64,000 bases of DNA. Source: Actinomadura chibensis NBRC 106107 (GTDB lineage Bacteria > Actinomycetota > Actinomycetes > Streptosporangiales > Streptosporangiaceae). The position numbers and the translations under genes were made by a program. Within the stretch, counting starts at the first letter, position 1, and each line of letters begins with the position of its first letter. Below the pieces are notes generated by a model. It was not told the origin of the DNA. It made no database searches and was given only the letters and a program-made list of their open reading frames with translations. Positions 1 through 10,341 of the stretch are shown in pieces. The stretch covers positions 1-64,000 of the forward strand of contig NZ_BCQP01000068.1 of NCBI RefSeq assembly GCF_001552135.1, in the 5' to 3' direction.

Positions 1-26
1 GGGCCCGCCCCGGCCGGGGCGGGCCC
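1..26. promoter_or_regulatory. perfect 26-bp palindrome upstream of dnaJ
   Basis: The first 26 bases form a complete inverted repeat: arm GGGCCCGCCCC, centre GGCC, arm GGGGCGGGCCC. It lies 56 bp before dnaJ, in the position expected between grpE (outside the window) and dnaJ. As RNA it would be a very stable hairpin and could partly terminate or stabilise the dnaK-grpE-dnaJ transcript. No U-run follows. The function is inferred. Confidence 0.6.
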
Positions 27-82
27 GAGGAGGGACGCGTGATCGACATGAGGCAAGTGGCGAGAGCAGAGAGCGGGGCGCC

Positions 83-1261
83 GTGAGCACCAAGGACTAC
101 CTGGAGAAGGACTACTACAAGGTCCTCGGTGTCGCGAAGACCGCCTCGCAGGAAGAGATCAAGAAGTCCTACCGGAAGCTGGCACGCAAGTACCACCCGG
201 ACGCGAACAAGGGCGACACCGACGCCGAGGACCGCTTCAAGGAGGTCTCGGAGGCCTACGACGTCCTGTCCGACGAGAAGCGCCGCAAGGAGTACGACTC
301 GGTGCGGTCGATGCCGGGCGGTTTCCGCGGCCAGCAGGGCGGCGGGTTCCCGTTCGACCTCGGCGACCTGTTCGGGCAGGGCGGTCCCGGCGGCGGGACG
401 CAGACCGGCGGCGCGGGCGAGCGGATCGGCGACCTGTTCGGCGGCCTGTTCGGCCGGGGCGGCGGCACCCGCACGACGGGCCCGGGCACGCGGCGCGCCC
501 GGCGCGGCGCGGACGTCGAGACCGACGTGACGCTGCCGTTCGGCCGCGCGATGAACGGCGTGACCGTCCCGATCAAGCTGACCAGCGAGGCGGCGTGCAA
601 CTCGTGCCGGGGGACCGGCGCGAAGGCGGGGACCGTCCCGCGGGTGTGCCCGAACTGCGAGGGCACCGGGCACGAGACCCGCAACCTCGGCAGCTTCGGG
701 TTCCAGGAGCCGTGCAAGGAGTGCCACGGCCGGGGGCTCGTCGTCGACGACCCGTGCCCGGTCTGCAACGGCAGCGGCCGCGCGACCGGCACCCGGACGA
801 TCCAGGCCCGCATCCCGGCGGGCGTCGCGGACGGCCAGAAGATCCGGTTGAAGGGCAAGGGCGCGCCCGGCGAGAACGGCGGCCCGCACGGCGACCTGTA
901 CGTGAACATCAAGGTCCGTCCGCACCCGGTGTTCGGCCGGACGGGCGACAACCTGACGCTGACCGTCCCGGTGACGTTCCCGGAGGCGGCGCTCGGCGCG
1001 GAGATCCGGGTCCCGACGTTCCAGGGGCAGCCGGTCACGCTGAAGCTGCCGGAGGGGACGCCGAACGGCCGCAAGTTCCGGGTGAAGGGCCGCGGCGCGA
1101 CCCGGCGGGACGGCACGAAGGGCGACCTGCTCGTCACCGTGGACGTGCAGATCCCGCAGAAGCTCGACGACCAGGCCCGGGAGGCCCTGGTCAAGCTGCG
1201 CGAGTCGGGTTCGGGGGACGACCTGCGCGCCGACCTCGTCCAGCAGGCACGGCAGGAGTGA
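83..1261 (+). CDS. dnaJ: DnaJ chaperone (Hsp40, type I)
   Basis: Co-chaperone that stimulates the ATPase of DnaK and delivers unfolded clients in the cytoplasm. The 392 residues carry all type I parts in order: a J domain (about 9-74) with the HPD motif at 38-40, a Gly/Phe-rich linker (about 75-150), a zinc-finger region with four CxxCxGxG-type repeats (CNSCRGTG, CPNCEGTG, CKECHGRG, CPVCNGSG), and the C-terminal peptide-binding beta domains. The start is GTG. The second repeat lies in ordinary spacing, so both zinc sites look intact. hspR begins 7 bp after its stop, so the two are co-transcribed in the usual dnaK-grpE-dnaJ-hspR operon, whose first genes lie upstream of the window. Confidence 0.97.
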   Translation: MSTKDYLEKDYYKVLGVAKTASQEEIKKSYRKLARKYHPDANKGDTDAEDRFKEVSEAYDVLSDEKRRKEYDSVRSMPGGFRGQQGGGFPFDLGDLFGQGGPGGGTQTGGAGERIGDLFGGLFGRGGGTRTTGPGTRRARRGADVETDVTLPFGRAMNGVTVPIKLTSEAACNSCRGTGAKAGTVPRVCPNCEGTGHETRNLGSFGFQEPCKECHGRGLVVDDPCPVCNGSGRATGTRTIQARIPAGVADGQKIRLKGKGAPGENGGPHGDLYVNIKVRPHPVFGRTGDNLTLTVPVTFPEAALGAEIRVPTFQGQPVTLKLPEGTPNGRKFRVKGRGATRRDGTKGDLLVTVDVQIPQKLDDQAREALVKLRESGSGDDLRADLVQQARQE

Positions 1262-1268
1262 CCCCGTC

Positions 1269-1715
1269 ATGACTCCCTTCGGCGACGACACGCCCGTCTA
1301 CGTGATCTCGGTGGCGGCGCAGCTGTCCGGGCTGCACCCGCAGACGCTGCGGACCTACGACCGGATGGGCCTCGTGTCCCCCGGCCGGACGGCGGGCCGC
1401 GGCCGCCGCTACTCGATGCGCGACATCGTGATGCTCCGCGAGATCCAGCGGCTCTCGCAGGAGGAGGGCATCAACCTGTCCGGCATCAAGCACATCCTGG
1501 AGCTGCAGCGCGACAACGCGCGGCTCCACGAGGAGCTCGCGAAGGCGCACGCCGCGCTGGACGAGCTCGCCAACGAACTCGAATCGACCCGCGCGGTCGC
1601 GGCGCGGCTGGCGCAGCAGCGGCGGCGCGGGGAGCCGCCCGCCACGCCGGGCGCCGACCTGGTGCCGATCCGGCACACCAGTGTCGTCGTCTGGCACGAA
1701 CGCGGGCGAGACTGA
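1269..1715 (+). CDS. hspR: HspR heat-shock repressor (MerR family)
   Basis: Autoregulatory repressor of the dnaK operon and clpB in actinobacteria; it binds HAIR inverted repeats and uses DnaK as co-repressor. The 148-residue protein has a MerR-type winged helix (about residues 9-77, with the signature HPQTLRTYDRMGLVSP) followed by a coiled-coil helix rich in Glu, Leu and Arg (about 75-125). It starts at ATG 7 bp after dnaJ and ends 17 bp before the clpB start, so dnaJ, hspR and clpB appear to form one transcription unit. No clear HAIR site (CTTGAGT-N7-ACTCAAG) is present between the genes here; it is expected upstream of dnaK. Confidence 0.95.
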   Translation: MTPFGDDTPVYVISVAAQLSGLHPQTLRTYDRMGLVSPGRTAGRGRRYSMRDIVMLREIQRLSQEEGINLSGIKHILELQRDNARLHEELAKAHAALDELANELESTRAVAARLAQQRRRGEPPATPGADLVPIRHTSVVVWHERGRD

Positions 1716-1732
1716 ACTACGGGGTGGGGGCA

Positions 1733-4319
<2,587 letters not shown>

Positions 4320-4330
<11 letters not shown>

Positions 4331-5519
4331 CGTTCAGGCGGTTGGTGAGGAAGCGGCGGTCGGGGGTTGTTTGGGCCAGGGTTAGGGCCTTGCGGTAGTA
4401 CGTGGCGGCTTCTTCGGGGCGGTTCAGGCGGCGGAGGAGGTCGGCTCTTGTCGCTGGGAGCAGGTGGTAGTCGGGGAGGTCTTCTTCTAGGGCGTCCAGG
4501 AGGGGGAGGGCCGCTTCGGGGCCCTCGGCCATGGCTATGGCCACGGCGCGGTTGAGGCGGACGACCGGGCTCGGGGTCAGGGTGAGCAGGCGGTCGTAGA
4601 GGGCGGCGATCTGGGGCCAGTCGGTGTCCTCGGCGCGGCGGGCGGTGGCGTGGCAGGCGGCGATCGCCGCCTGGACCTGGTAGGGGCCGGGGGCGGCGCG
4701 GCGGAGGGCGGCGTCCAGGAGGGCGGTGCCCTCGGCGATCGCGGCGCGGTCCCAGCGGGAGCGGTCCTGGTCCTCGAGCGGGACGAGGTCGCCCGCCGCG
4801 TCCTGGCGGGCCGCGCGGCGGGAGTCCTGGAGCAGGAGGAGGGCGAGGAGGCCGGCGGCCTCCGGCTCGTCCGGCATCAGGTCGCGCAGGACGCGGGCGA
4901 GCCGGATCGCCTCCGCGCACAGGCCGCCCCTGATCGGGTCCGCGCCGCCGGTCGCCGCGTAGCCCTCGTTGAACAGCAGGTAGACGACGCCGAGGACGGA
5001 CGCGGTCCGCTCCGGCAGCAGGCGCGCGGGCGGCACCCGGTACGGGATGCCCGCCTGCCGGATCTTCCGCTTGGCCCGGACGAGCCGCTGCCCCATCGCG
5101 GGCTCCGAGACCAGGAACGCCCGCGCGATCTCGGCCGTGGTCAGGCCGAGGAGCGTGCGCAGGGTGAGGGCGACGCGGGCGTCCAGCGGCAGCGCCGGAT
5201 GGCAGCAGGTGAAGATCAGCCGGAGCCGGTCGTCGGGGACGCCGCTCGGGTCCGGCGGGTCCGGCGGGCCGGACATGGCGGTCAGCTCCCTCAGCTTGGC
5301 GGTCTCGGTGGCGCCGCGCCGGATCCGGTTCAGCGCGTGGTTGCGGGCCGTCGTGGTCAGCCAGGCGCCCGGGCTGCGCGGGACGCCGTCCGCCGGCCAG
5401 CGCTCCAGGGCGCGCGCGAACGCCTCCTGGGCGCACTCCTCGGCGAGGTCCCAGTCGCCGGTCACGCGGATGAGGGTCGCGACGACCTTGCCCCATTCGG
5501 CGCGGAAGGCCGCCGCCAC
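4320..5519 (-). CDS. ECF sigma factor, ECF42 type with C-terminal TPR-like domain
   Basis: RNA polymerase sigma factor of about 400 residues. Sigma-70 region 2 is at the N terminus (AEWGKVVATLIRVTGDWDLA), region 4 follows around residues 110-160 (LGLTTAEIARAFLVSEPAMG), and a helical extension (DUF6596/TPR-like, about 190-399) follows. Known ECF42 sigma factors have this extension in place of a separate anti-sigma factor and sit beside DGPF/YCII genes, exactly as here. The start is uncertain: GTG 5519 is used, with upstream CTG codons possible. The gene follows the YCII gene with at most a short gap, in one operon with the MFS exporter. It ends in an 11-bp convergent overlap with clpB. Confidence 0.9.
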
Positions 5520-5545
5520 CTCGTCCGTCAGCCCGCCCCGGTCCG

Positions 5546-5899
5546 TCAGTCCTCCTCGTCGAACGGCCAGAGCGGGCGCACCTCGATCGAGCCGTGCCGC
5601 GCGGACGGGTGCCGGGACGCGACCTCCAGCGCCTCCTCCAGGTCCGCGCACTCGATCAGGTCGAAGCCGAGGATCTGCTCCTTGGTCTCGGCGAACGGGC
5701 CGTCCGAGAGGAGCGTCTCGCCGCCGCGGACGCGGACCGTGGTGGCCGTGTCGGTCAGGCGCAGGCGGTTCCCCAGTCGGCGGACGCCGCGTCCGTCCAT
5801 CTCCTTGACCCATTCCTCGGTGTCGGCGATGAGGGCCGCCTGCTCGTCGGGCGGGAGCACGTCCGTCTCCTTGCCGCAGATCAGCATCAGGTACTGCAT
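5546..5899 (-). CDS. YCII/DGPF-domain protein
   Basis: A 117-residue single-domain protein of the YCII-related (DGPF) family, which has a dimeric alpha+beta barrel fold. The signature SDGPFAETKEQILGF is at about residues 65-79 and the N terminus MQYLMLI is typical. Members are widely linked to ECF42 sigma factors; their biochemical role is not established. An excellent Shine-Dalgarno AGGAGG lies 5-10 bases before the ATG and overlaps the stop codon of the upstream MFS gene (TAG at 5909-5911), which implies translational coupling. Confidence 0.93.
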   Translation of the reverse strand: MQYLMLICGKETDVLPPDEQAALIADTEEWVKEMDGRGVRRLGNRLRLTDTATTVRVRGGETLLSDGPFAETKEQILGFDLIECADLEEALEVASRHPSARHGSIEVRPLWPFDEED

Positions 5900-5908
5900 C
5901 GTTTCCTC

Positions 5909-7342
5909 CTAGTGGACTTTGACTTTCCCAGGCTGCGGAATTCGTCGCCTGGACGGTGCGGTCAGCAGGACGGCCACGACGACCGCCCCGAACAGGGCGA
6001 TCCCGGCCGTCGTGGCGAAGGACGCGCGGAATCCGGCGGTGAGGGCCCCGGGGGCCGTCCCGTGCGTCCGGGACAGGACGACGGTCGACGCGACCGCCAC
6101 CCCGAGCGCGCCGCCGAGCTGGAACGACGCCGTGTTGATCCCGGACGCGAGGCCCGCGTCGCCGTCCGTCGCGGCCGACAGCGCCGCCACCGACCCCGCG
6201 ACCCCGCACGCGCCGAGCCCGAACCCGAGCAGGGCCAGGCCGGGCAGGAGGCCGGTCGCGTAGCCGCCGTCCGCCGTGACGCGGCCGAGCAGCAGGCAGC
6301 CCGCCGCCATGATCGTCAGCCCGGTGACCGCGACCGGCCGGGCGGACGCCGTCCGCAGCGCCGCCTGCGCCGCGAACGACCCCGCGACCGCCAGCACCGG
6401 CAGCACCGCCGACGCGAAACCGAACGCCAGCGGCGAGTACCCGAGGACGCCCTGCGCGTACTCCGAGACGCCGAGCGAGGTGCCGAACACGGTCGCCGCC
6501 GCCGCGGCCGTCACCAGGTTCCCGCCGGTCAGGAGGCGGGACCGGAACGTCCGCAGCGGGACGAGCGGCTCCGCCGACCGCGACTCCGCCCAGACGAACA
6601 GCGCGCCCGCGACGGCCGCGACCGCGAACGCGGCGGCGGTGCGGGCGCTCGTCCAGCCCTCCTCGGGCGCGCGGACGACCCCGTACACCGCCGCCGACAC
6701 CGCGAGCGTGACGGTCAGCGCGCCGACCGGGTCGTAGGCCCGTGCGACGCCCCGGCTCTCCGCCAGCAGCACCGGCCCGAGCGCGAGCAGGACGAGCGCC
6801 ACCGGCACGTTCAGGAAGAAGATCGACCGCCAGCCGAGGACGTCCGTCAGCGGCCCGCCGACCAGCAGCGCCGCCGTCGCGCCGAACCCGCCGACGCTGC
6901 CCCACACCGCGATCGCCCGGTTCCGCGCGGGCCCCTCCGGGAACGTCGCGGTGACGATCGCGAGCGCGCTCGGCGCCATCAGCGCGGCCGACACGCCCTG
7001 CGCGACCCGGGCCGCGACGAGCGCGCCGCCCGTCCAGGCGAGGCCGCACAGCAGCGACGACGCGAGGAACAGGACGGTCCCGCCGAGGAACGCGCGGCGC
7101 CGCCCGGCGAGGTCGGCGACCCGGCCGCCGAGCAGCAGCAGGCCGCCGAAGCCGAGCAGGTAGGCGCTCAGCACCCACTGCGCGCCGCCGCCCGCGAACC
7201 CGAGGTCCCGGTCGATCGACGGCAGCGCCAGCAGGACGATCTGCGAATCCAGGATCACCATGAAGTTCGCCGCGCACAGCAGCCCCAGCGCCGCCCGGCG
7301 GCGCGGCTCCCCCGCCGCGCGGCGGTGGCCTCCGACGTCCAT
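5909..7342 (-). CDS. MFS transporter, DHA2/14-TM drug-efflux type
   Basis: Integral membrane exporter of 477 residues with about 14 hydrophobic segments. The N-terminal motif LDSQIVLLALPSIDRDLGF matches the first helix of EmrB/QacA-type proton-driven drug exporters, and motif A-like residues (VADLAGRRRAFLGG) follow helix 2. ATG 7342 is preceded by the purine-rich GGAGCGGGAG. It is the first gene of the MFS-YCII-ECF42 operon, so the exporter is probably under control of the sigma factor it is transcribed with. The substrate cannot be told from sequence. A strong dyad with TGTCGA boxes lies 33-63 bp upstream of its start. Confidence 0.92.
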   Translation of the reverse strand: MDVGGHRRAAGEPRRRAALGLLCAANFMVILDSQIVLLALPSIDRDLGFAGGGAQWVLSAYLLGFGGLLLLGGRVADLAGRRRAFLGGTVLFLASSLLCGLAWTGGALVAARVAQGVSAALMAPSALAIVTATFPEGPARNRAIAVWGSVGGFGATAALLVGGPLTDVLGWRSIFFLNVPVALVLLALGPVLLAESRGVARAYDPVGALTVTLAVSAAVYGVVRAPEEGWTSARTAAAFAVAAVAGALFVWAESRSAEPLVPLRTFRSRLLTGGNLVTAAAAATVFGTSLGVSEYAQGVLGYSPLAFGFASAVLPVLAVAGSFAAQAALRTASARPVAVTGLTIMAAGCLLLGRVTADGGYATGLLPGLALLGFGLGACGVAGSVAALSAATDGDAGLASGINTASFQLGGALGVAVASTVVLSRTHGTAPGALTAGFRASFATTAGIALFGAVVVAVLLTAPSRRRIPQPGKVKVH

Positions 7343-7374
7343 CTCCCGCTCCTCCCGCGAACCTTCTGTCCCCC

Positions 7375-7405
7375 TGTCGACAATCGGGACAGCCCGATTT
7401 CGACA
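7375..7405. promoter_or_regulatory. 31-bp dyad with two TGTCGA boxes in a divergent promoter region
   Basis: Between the MFS gene (-) and the epimerase gene (+) lies a near-perfect dyad. TGTCGA (7375-7380) and its complement (7400-7405) flank the perfect inverted repeat AATCGGG-ACAG-CCCGATT (7382-7399). TGTCGA has been reported as the -35 signature of ECF42 promoters, and this region precedes an ECF42 operon, so one or both boxes may be the sigma factor's own promoter. Alternatively the dyad is a repressor operator. The -10 element is not clear. Confidence 0.5.
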
Positions 7406-7462
7406 TCCGTCCGGGAAGAAATTCGCGGAACGGCGGTTCCGCTCTGAGCGTGCAGCCGTTCC

Positions 7463-7487
7463 GTACAGAACGTACAGACGGCACAGT
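7463..7487 (+). repeat. three 9-bp-spaced GTACAGA-like direct repeats
   Basis: GTACAGA occurs at 7463 and 7472 and a weaker copy, GCACAGT, at 7481, giving a 9-bp period that ends 7 bp before the epimerase start. No Shine-Dalgarno sequence is visible between the repeats and the ATG, so these bases may be promoter or activator-binding sequence for a leaderless mRNA. Nothing more can be supported. Confidence 0.35.
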
Positions 7488-7493
7488 CTCCCT

Positions 7494-8480
7494 ATGAGGA
7501 TTCTGATGCTGGGCGGGACCGAGTTCGTCGGACGCGCCATCACCGACGACGCCCTCGCCCGCGGCTGGGACGTGACCGTCTTCCACCGCGGCCGCCACGA
7601 CCCGCCCGCGGGCGTCGCGTCCCTGCACGGCGACCGCGAGGCCGAGGGCGGTCTCGCGGCCCTCGAAGGCGGGACGTGGGACGCCGTCGTCGACACCTGG
7701 TCCCGCGCGCCGTCCGCCGTCCGCGACGCGGCGCGCCTGCTCCGAGGGCGGACGGGAACCTACGCCTACATCTCCAGCCGCTCGGTCTACCGGTTCCCGG
7801 AGCCGCTGGGCCTCGGTGAAGGCGCGCCCGTCGTGGACGGCTCCCCCGACGACGGCGGCCACGACGACTACGCGGCGGCCAAGCGCGGCGGCGAACTCGC
7901 CGCGCTCGGCGCGTTCGGCGACCGGGCGCTGCTGGTGCGGGCGGGCCTCATCCTCGGCCCCTACGAGAACATCGGACGCCTCCCCTGGTGGCTGACGCGG
8001 ATCGCCCGGGGCGGCGAGGTCCTCGCGCCCGGCCCACGCGACGCGGGCATCCAGTACATCGACGTCAGGGACCTCGCCGCCTGGACCCTGGACGCCGTCG
8101 AGAACGACCTGGGCGGACCGTTCGACCTGGTCTGCCCGTCCACCCACACGACGATGGGCGAGTTGCTCGAAGCGTGCGTCCGGACGACGGGTTCGGACGC
8201 AGACCTCGTCTGGACGCCCCCAGAGACCATCCTCGACGCGGGCATCGAACCCTGGATGGACCTCCCGGTCTGGATCCCGCCGGGGGAGGCGTACGACACG
8301 ATCCATGGGGTGAACGTGTCCAAGGCGCTGTCGGCGGGGCTGCGGTGCAGGCCCGTCCAGGAAACGGTGGACGATACGTGGGAGTGGCTCCAGTCCATCG
8401 GGGGGCGGGCGCCGCAGCGTCCTGACCGTCCCGTCCTCGGGTTGAGCCCGGAGGCAGAGGCGAAGGCGCTCCACCCCTAA
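7494..8480 (+). CDS. NAD-dependent epimerase/reductase family protein
   Basis: Short-chain dehydrogenase-type protein of 328 residues. It opens with the Rossmann nucleotide-binding motif LGGTEFVGRAI (GxxxxG variant, residues 6-16), has a serine-containing segment YISSRSVY near residue 90 and a YAAAKRGGE motif (YxxxK) near 125. These are the catalytic residues of extended SDR enzymes. The family includes sugar epimerases and isoflavone-reductase-like proteins; the substrate is unknown. The gene diverges from the MFS operon and lies 48 bp before the PhoD-like gene. No ribosome-binding site is apparent upstream of the ATG. Confidence 0.85.
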   Translation: MRILMLGGTEFVGRAITDDALARGWDVTVFHRGRHDPPAGVASLHGDREAEGGLAALEGGTWDAVVDTWSRAPSAVRDAARLLRGRTGTYAYISSRSVYRFPEPLGLGEGAPVVDGSPDDGGHDDYAAAKRGGELAALGAFGDRALLVRAGLILGPYENIGRLPWWLTRIARGGEVLAPGPRDAGIQYIDVRDLAAWTLDAVENDLGGPFDLVCPSTHTTMGELLEACVRTTGSDADLVWTPPETILDAGIEPWMDLPVWIPPGEAYDTIHGVNVSKALSAGLRCRPVQETVDDTWEWLQSIGGRAPQRPDRPVLGLSPEAEAKALHP

Positions 8481-8528
8481 GGCCGCTTCGGTGGACGCGA
8501 CGGGGTCCGGTCCGCTAGAGAGACGCCT

Positions 8529-10154
8529 ATGACCGCTTTGGTACTCGGGCCCCATCTCCGGCACGTGAGCGAGCACACCGCGACGATCTGGGTGGAGACC
8601 GACCGTCCGTGCGAGGTCCGGGTCGTCAACCGCGAGCACGGCGTGGACGCGGGCGCCCGCACGTTCACCGCGCACGGCCACCACTACGCGCTCGTCGAGA
8701 TCGACGGGCTCGCGCCGGGGGCGCGCGTCCCGTACGAGGTGCTCGCGGACGGCGAGACCGTCTGGCCGGAGGAGGACGGCGGGTACCCGCCGTCCCGGCT
8801 GAGGACGCTCGACCCGGACGGCGGCCTGCGCATCTCGTTCGGCTCCTGCCGCCGCTCGCCCGGCACGGTCGAGGAGTTCGGCCACGACGCGCTGACCGCG
8901 CTCGCCGAGCGGCTCCGCGGCGCCGACGACGACGCCTGGCCCGACCTCCTGCTGATGGTCGGCGACCAGGTGTACGCGGACGAGCTGAGCGACGCGATGC
9001 GCGCGTTCATCCGCGCCCGCCGCGCCCCCGGCGACCCGCCCGACGACGAGGCCGCCGACTTCGAGGACTACACCCACCTCTACAAGCTGGCCTGGCACGA
9101 CGACCCGGCGGTGCGCTGGCTGCTGTCGACCGTCCCGACGTTCACGATCTTCGACGACCACGACATCCGGGACGACTGGAACACCTCCTTCGCCTGGCGC
9201 GAGGAGATGTGGTCGCAGCCCTGGTGGAAGGCCCGCATCACCGGCGGGATCGGCTCGTACTGGATCTACCAGCACCTCGGGAACATGTCGCCGGGCGACC
9301 GCGCGTCCGACCCCCTCTTCAAGGCGCTGCGGACCGCGTCCGACGAGAGCGGCGACGCGGGCGCCGTCCTGGACGAGTTCGCCGAGAAGGCCGACAAGGA
9401 ACCGGCCAGCACCCGCTGGAGCTACGCCCACGACTGGGGCGGCACCCGCCTGATCGTCGTGGACAGCCGCTGCTCCCGCCTCCTCACCGCCGACCGCCGC
9501 GGCATGCTCGACGACGAGGAGTTCCAATGGCTGGACGAGCAGTGCCAGGGCGGCATGGACCACCTCCTCATCGCCAGTTCCCTGCCCTACCTGCTGCCCA
9601 TGGCGATCCACCACGCCGAGTCGTGGAACGAGGCCATGGCGGGCGGCGCGTGGGGCAGGGCGGCGGGACGGCTCGGCGAGAAGATCCGGCAGGCCGCCGA
9701 CCTGGAGCACTGGGCGGCGTTCGAGAAGTCGTTCCGGGCCGTGGCGGCCGACGTCGTCGCCGTGGCGCGCGGGGAACGCGGCCCGGCGCCCGCCAGCATC
9801 TCGTTCCTGTCGGGCGACATCCACTACTCCTACCTGGCGCGGGTCGTCGAGCCCGGCGTCCAGTCGAAGGTGACGCAGATCGTCTGCTCGCCGCTGCGGA
9901 ACCCGCTGGTCGGCAAGTTCCGCATGGCGAACCGCATCGCGTGCTCGCGGGCGGCGGGCGGCCCGTTCCGGGCGCTGGCGAAGCTGTCGAAGGTGCCCGT
10001 CCCGCCGATCCGGTGGCGGATGACGGACGGCCCCTGGTTCGACAACGCGATCGCGACCGTCCACCTGTCGGGACGCGAGTGCGACGTCCGCTGGGACACC
10101 CCGAGGGGCGGCGGCGGGCTCGCCGAGATGGGCCGCGCCAAGATCACCGATTGA
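8529..10154 (+). CDS. PhoD-like metallophosphatase (alkaline phosphatase D family)
   Basis: Phosphomonoesterase/phosphodiesterase-like enzyme of 541 residues. An N-terminal beta-sandwich domain (about 1-95) precedes a calcineurin-like metallophosphatase core with metal-binding segments ISFGSCR, LLMVGDQVYADE, TIFDDHDIRDDW and LSGDIHYSYLAR. These line up with the two-metal site of PhoD enzymes. There is no signal peptide or twin-arginine motif, unlike classical secreted PhoD, so it is probably cytoplasmic. A GTG/ATG choice is not needed because ATG 8529 begins the conserved N terminus. Its natural substrate is unknown. Confidence 0.9.
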   Translation: MTALVLGPHLRHVSEHTATIWVETDRPCEVRVVNREHGVDAGARTFTAHGHHYALVEIDGLAPGARVPYEVLADGETVWPEEDGGYPPSRLRTLDPDGGLRISFGSCRRSPGTVEEFGHDALTALAERLRGADDDAWPDLLLMVGDQVYADELSDAMRAFIRARRAPGDPPDDEAADFEDYTHLYKLAWHDDPAVRWLLSTVPTFTIFDDHDIRDDWNTSFAWREEMWSQPWWKARITGGIGSYWIYQHLGNMSPGDRASDPLFKALRTASDESGDAGAVLDEFAEKADKEPASTRWSYAHDWGGTRLIVVDSRCSRLLTADRRGMLDDEEFQWLDEQCQGGMDHLLIASSLPYLLPMAIHHAESWNEAMAGGAWGRAAGRLGEKIRQAADLEHWAAFEKSFRAVAADVVAVARGERGPAPASISFLSGDIHYSYLARVVEPGVQSKVTQIVCSPLRNPLVGKFRMANRIACSRAAGGPFRALAKLSKVPVPPIRWRMTDGPWFDNAIATVHLSGRECDVRWDTPRGGGGLAEMGRAKITD

Positions 10155-10341
10155 GCGGACGGCGGGGCGCTCCCGTTCCACCCCCTCGCCGGAACGGACG
10201 CGCCCCGCCCGGGCGGCCCGCCCCGGTACCGCCCATACCTCTCCGACGACGGCCCGTCCGGACCATGACGCGAAAGATCGAAGATTGCGTCGTTGCCGAA
10301 TTGCAAGACAAATCGTGGTCATGCCGTCACAATGAGCAAGC

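Noticed and set aside
1262..1732. HAIR operator sites near hspR and clpB
   Set aside because: No CTTGAGT-N7-ACTCAAG match is present; regulation is expected from upstream of dnaK, outside the window.
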